Assembly (NCBI GenBank): GCA_900617975.1
Contig: UZAE01000511.1
Coordinates: 1-22,026, forward strand
Direction: 5' to 3'
Source of the DNA: Rodentolepis nana
Taxonomy: Eukaryota; Platyhelminthes; Cestoda; Cyclophyllidea; Hymenolepididae
DNA length: 22,026 nt
Part shown: piece by piece, positions 20,194-22,026 of the stretch
Layout of the letters: the number at the start of each line of letters is the position of its first letter
How positions within the stretch are numbered: position 1 is the first letter of the stretch
Position numbers and translations under genes: made by a program
Notes under the pieces: model-generated
Databases searched by the model: none
Told to the model about the DNA's origin: nothing
What the model saw: the letters and a program-made list of their open reading frames with translations, nothing else

Positions 20194-20662
20194 CTTTATA
20201 AAGAAAAATGGGAAAATGATCAGCAATATTTACTAAACAAATTCGAAAACAGTTGGAAAGGTATTCCTCGACCAATTACTTAATCAGGCAGGCAAATTAA
20301 ATATCTCCGAGAGCAAAAGAAAGAATCTTTGATGGAAGGTGAAACAATGTTTCGCCGTGCACAGAAAGCTCAATTTTGGTTCCATTTCTCTAGCTCACCG
20401 CCGTCATGGCAAATCACCACAAGACAAAGTCAACCATCATTAGTTCATTGGTCCATTGTTTGACCAATCATATTCTGACAACGGAAATGGAATACAATAC
20501 ATATCGATGAGAAATGCATTGTAATCCGCCCAAATCTCAATCCGACAAAATTGAAAACTAGATTCCAAACCATACCAATAATTGGTTCAGTATGAGCTGA
20601 GATCACTCTTGCTCGATTTGGTTACAGTTTCTTTACCTGGAGTGTCAGCAACTATAGCATAC

Positions 20663-20685
20663 CTTACAGCAGAGGACACAAGCAT
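20663..20685 (-). CDS. Possible first coding exon of the micro-exon gene
   Basis: ATG at 20685 reads MLVSSAV and leaves phase 2 at a good donor (GTAAG/gtatgc), the phase the micro-exon series needs. Another ATG at 20692 reads MKNACVLCCK to the same donor in phase 0. A later donor (CCAG/gtaaag) extends the first frame to MLVSSAVRYAIVADTP in phase 1. No promoter was recognised. Confidence 0.18.
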
Positions 20686-21133
20686 TTTTCATGACAGAAA
20701 TCAAAGTAGGAAAATATCATTACAGTAGAAAACAAATCCAGTTTCTAGGAGACCGATTTACTATAACGCATTAATCGAATAAATCAGTTGCAACGAATGA
20801 AAGCCCCAATTCCTCATCCCCCATACATTGGATTACGGATTGCTGGATTCCCAAGTCCGCACACCTGAATGCCTATAACAACCTGTGGAGAAGTCGTCCT
20901 CCCAACTATCAAACTAACCAGGCAGCCAATCACTCGTCTCCTAAAATTCAAGCCCATATACCTTAATTATCCCGCTAATAAAATGGCCCTCCAGATCCAC
21001 CTCTTCCCTAGCTCTCTTCCTTGCATCTGAGTAACTGCAGCTTTGGTGGATGGCAACTGAGAGGCCTTAAAAGTTTCAAAGCATTGCCATTACTGCACTT
21101 TTATCGAAATGATAGAAATAGCGCAAATTATTC

Positions 21134-22026
21134 AACAATGTCAAATTACGTAGAAAACGGCCTTCTAGAAGGAAAAAAAGGAAAAAAAATCACAGAATGT
21201 CCAAAGTACTAACAAAAATTTTCTATTATTAGAGGACATTCACCGATATCTCATACTCCTCGGTAGGGATGAGCTAAAATAGAATGGCAATAATGTTAGC
21301 AACCACCTGTTTAGAGTAATATTAGATGGAGGAAAGCTAGCCAATTAAGTGATCATCTTTGGTGAAAAAGATTCAGTGCGCTCTGTAAATTAAATTTGGA
21401 GATGAACATGAGTGGGTATATCAAAAACCTTTGTTATAGACGCTTGTGCAATCACTACTGTTAGCTTTCTTCCGGCAACGACTCAAGATGGCTCGTGGAT
21501 TGAGAAATAAGTGGTCACGAAACCAAAGGCGAAATCAAATCTCCTTCCATGAAAATCAGCCTTTAACAAAAAATGAACTCCTCAAGTATCCCCTGCAAAC
21601 TTTCAGGACCAGATGGTGGGGTCGGGAACTTGCCTGAAATAAAGGCCTATAGATCATCTTTGCGTTCGTTGTTCGAACATTCTGTGACCATTTGTTTGTT
21701 GAGTAAATGAACTTAATGACGGTGTTTAACAAATGCGTCAGTCAATAGACATCGACCCAAAATAGGCATAAAATTACGCGTTTCGTCCAAACCTCTTTAA
21801 ATTTCACTCTTCAACACATATTAGGCATCATTTATTTATTTCGTATGGCAGGCGTTTAGATAGCTATCACTAGCCATCTATATATATTTAATCTTCTCCT
21901 CTTAAAAGAAGTATCCAAACATCCGCGTCACCAACTCCATTATCATCAAATATGCACCCCCAGAATGCCGTAAATTATCATCAGCAGACTAACAATAAGA
22001 ATAAAGACAACGCAAGGATAGCCCGA
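21134..22026 (+). repeat. Interspersed repeat, copy 2, carrying an insertion
   Basis: This copy is more decayed. The frame matching 19222-19353 has in-frame stops here (NHLFRVILDGGKLAN then stop). Between about 21692 and 21986 it holds some 250 extra bases compared with copy 1, including the fold-back-family end at 21842-21880. The last 40 bases equal 19725-19764 exactly and run off the window. Confidence 0.65.
21842..21880 (+). repeat. End fragment of the fold-back family
   Basis: The block ATGGCAGGCGTTTAGATAG followed by CTATCACTAGCC matches bases 4-35 of the window with few differences, and the reverse complement of about 2900-2930 more distantly. Only this end is present here. Confidence 0.6.

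Larger units (their letters stand above)
19765..21133. other. Region between the two repeat copies
   Basis: It contains a G-rich tract at 19812-19827, a GA/GGA run near 19903-19920 and the doubtful micro-exons at 20176-20193 and 20663-20685. Other open frames here look like noise. Confidence 0.35.

Noticed and set aside
20637..20685. MLVSSAVRYAIVADTP before a gtaaag donor, resembling a GTPase DTPG motif
   Set aside because: One short motif with no P-loop or NKxD segment nearby. Chance is more likely.

Overview
The window looks like a large-intron, AT-rich animal nuclear locus. There is no bacterial-style gene packing, and coding sequence occurs as short islands bounded by GT/AG splice sites on the minus strand. 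A parasitic or free-living flatworm is my best guess, because of the many 15-48 bp exons, the long introns and the possible trans-splice-like gene junction. No feature here fixes the taxon. All splice sites were read by eye and no alignment was run.

The one confidently recognised gene is TGS1, trimethylguanosine synthase, on the minus strand from about 14.6 kb down to a stop at 3939. Its exons can be joined by hand with matching phases. Five form a strong core: 13499-13599, 10009-10194, 8617-8769, 4868-5179 and 3939-4252. The 82-bp exon at 14014-14095 joins these well. The two most 5' exons (14257-14286 and 14581-14639) are tentative. The product carries the KYW-x-QRYR-x-F-x-x-FD-x-GI entry segment, EGLFSVTPE, the SAM-binding LDLFTGVGG, NAEVYGVADKIEFIC and the cap-binding SPPWGGPEY.

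Upstream of TGS1 on the same strand (about 14.9-18.8 kb, perhaps to 20.7 kb) lies a run of very small, mostly symmetric exons. Seven from 18807 to 16322 share phase 2 (one base completes a codon at the start, two bases left at the end). They feed a 139-bp exon that switches to phase 0, then three small phase-0 exons and a possible short terminal exon with a stop at 14879-14881. At least two of the small exons (17081-17128 and 17290-17328) look like tandem duplicates. The predicted product is not recognised. It could be a separate micro-exon gene lying less than 250 bases upstream of TGS1, or a long micro-exon-built 5' part of TGS1. Both readings are phase-compatible on paper.

The flanks are repeats. 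Bases 1 to about 2937 form an element with inverted arms of about 310 bp around a 2.3-kb AT-rich interior without genes, and a related end fragment recurs near 21842-21880. Two diverged direct copies of another repeat lie at about 19058-19764 and 21134-22026. They retain traces of coding sequence and end in an exactly identical 40-base block that reaches the window edge. Introns contain poly-C runs, GA microsatellites and nothing else I can support.
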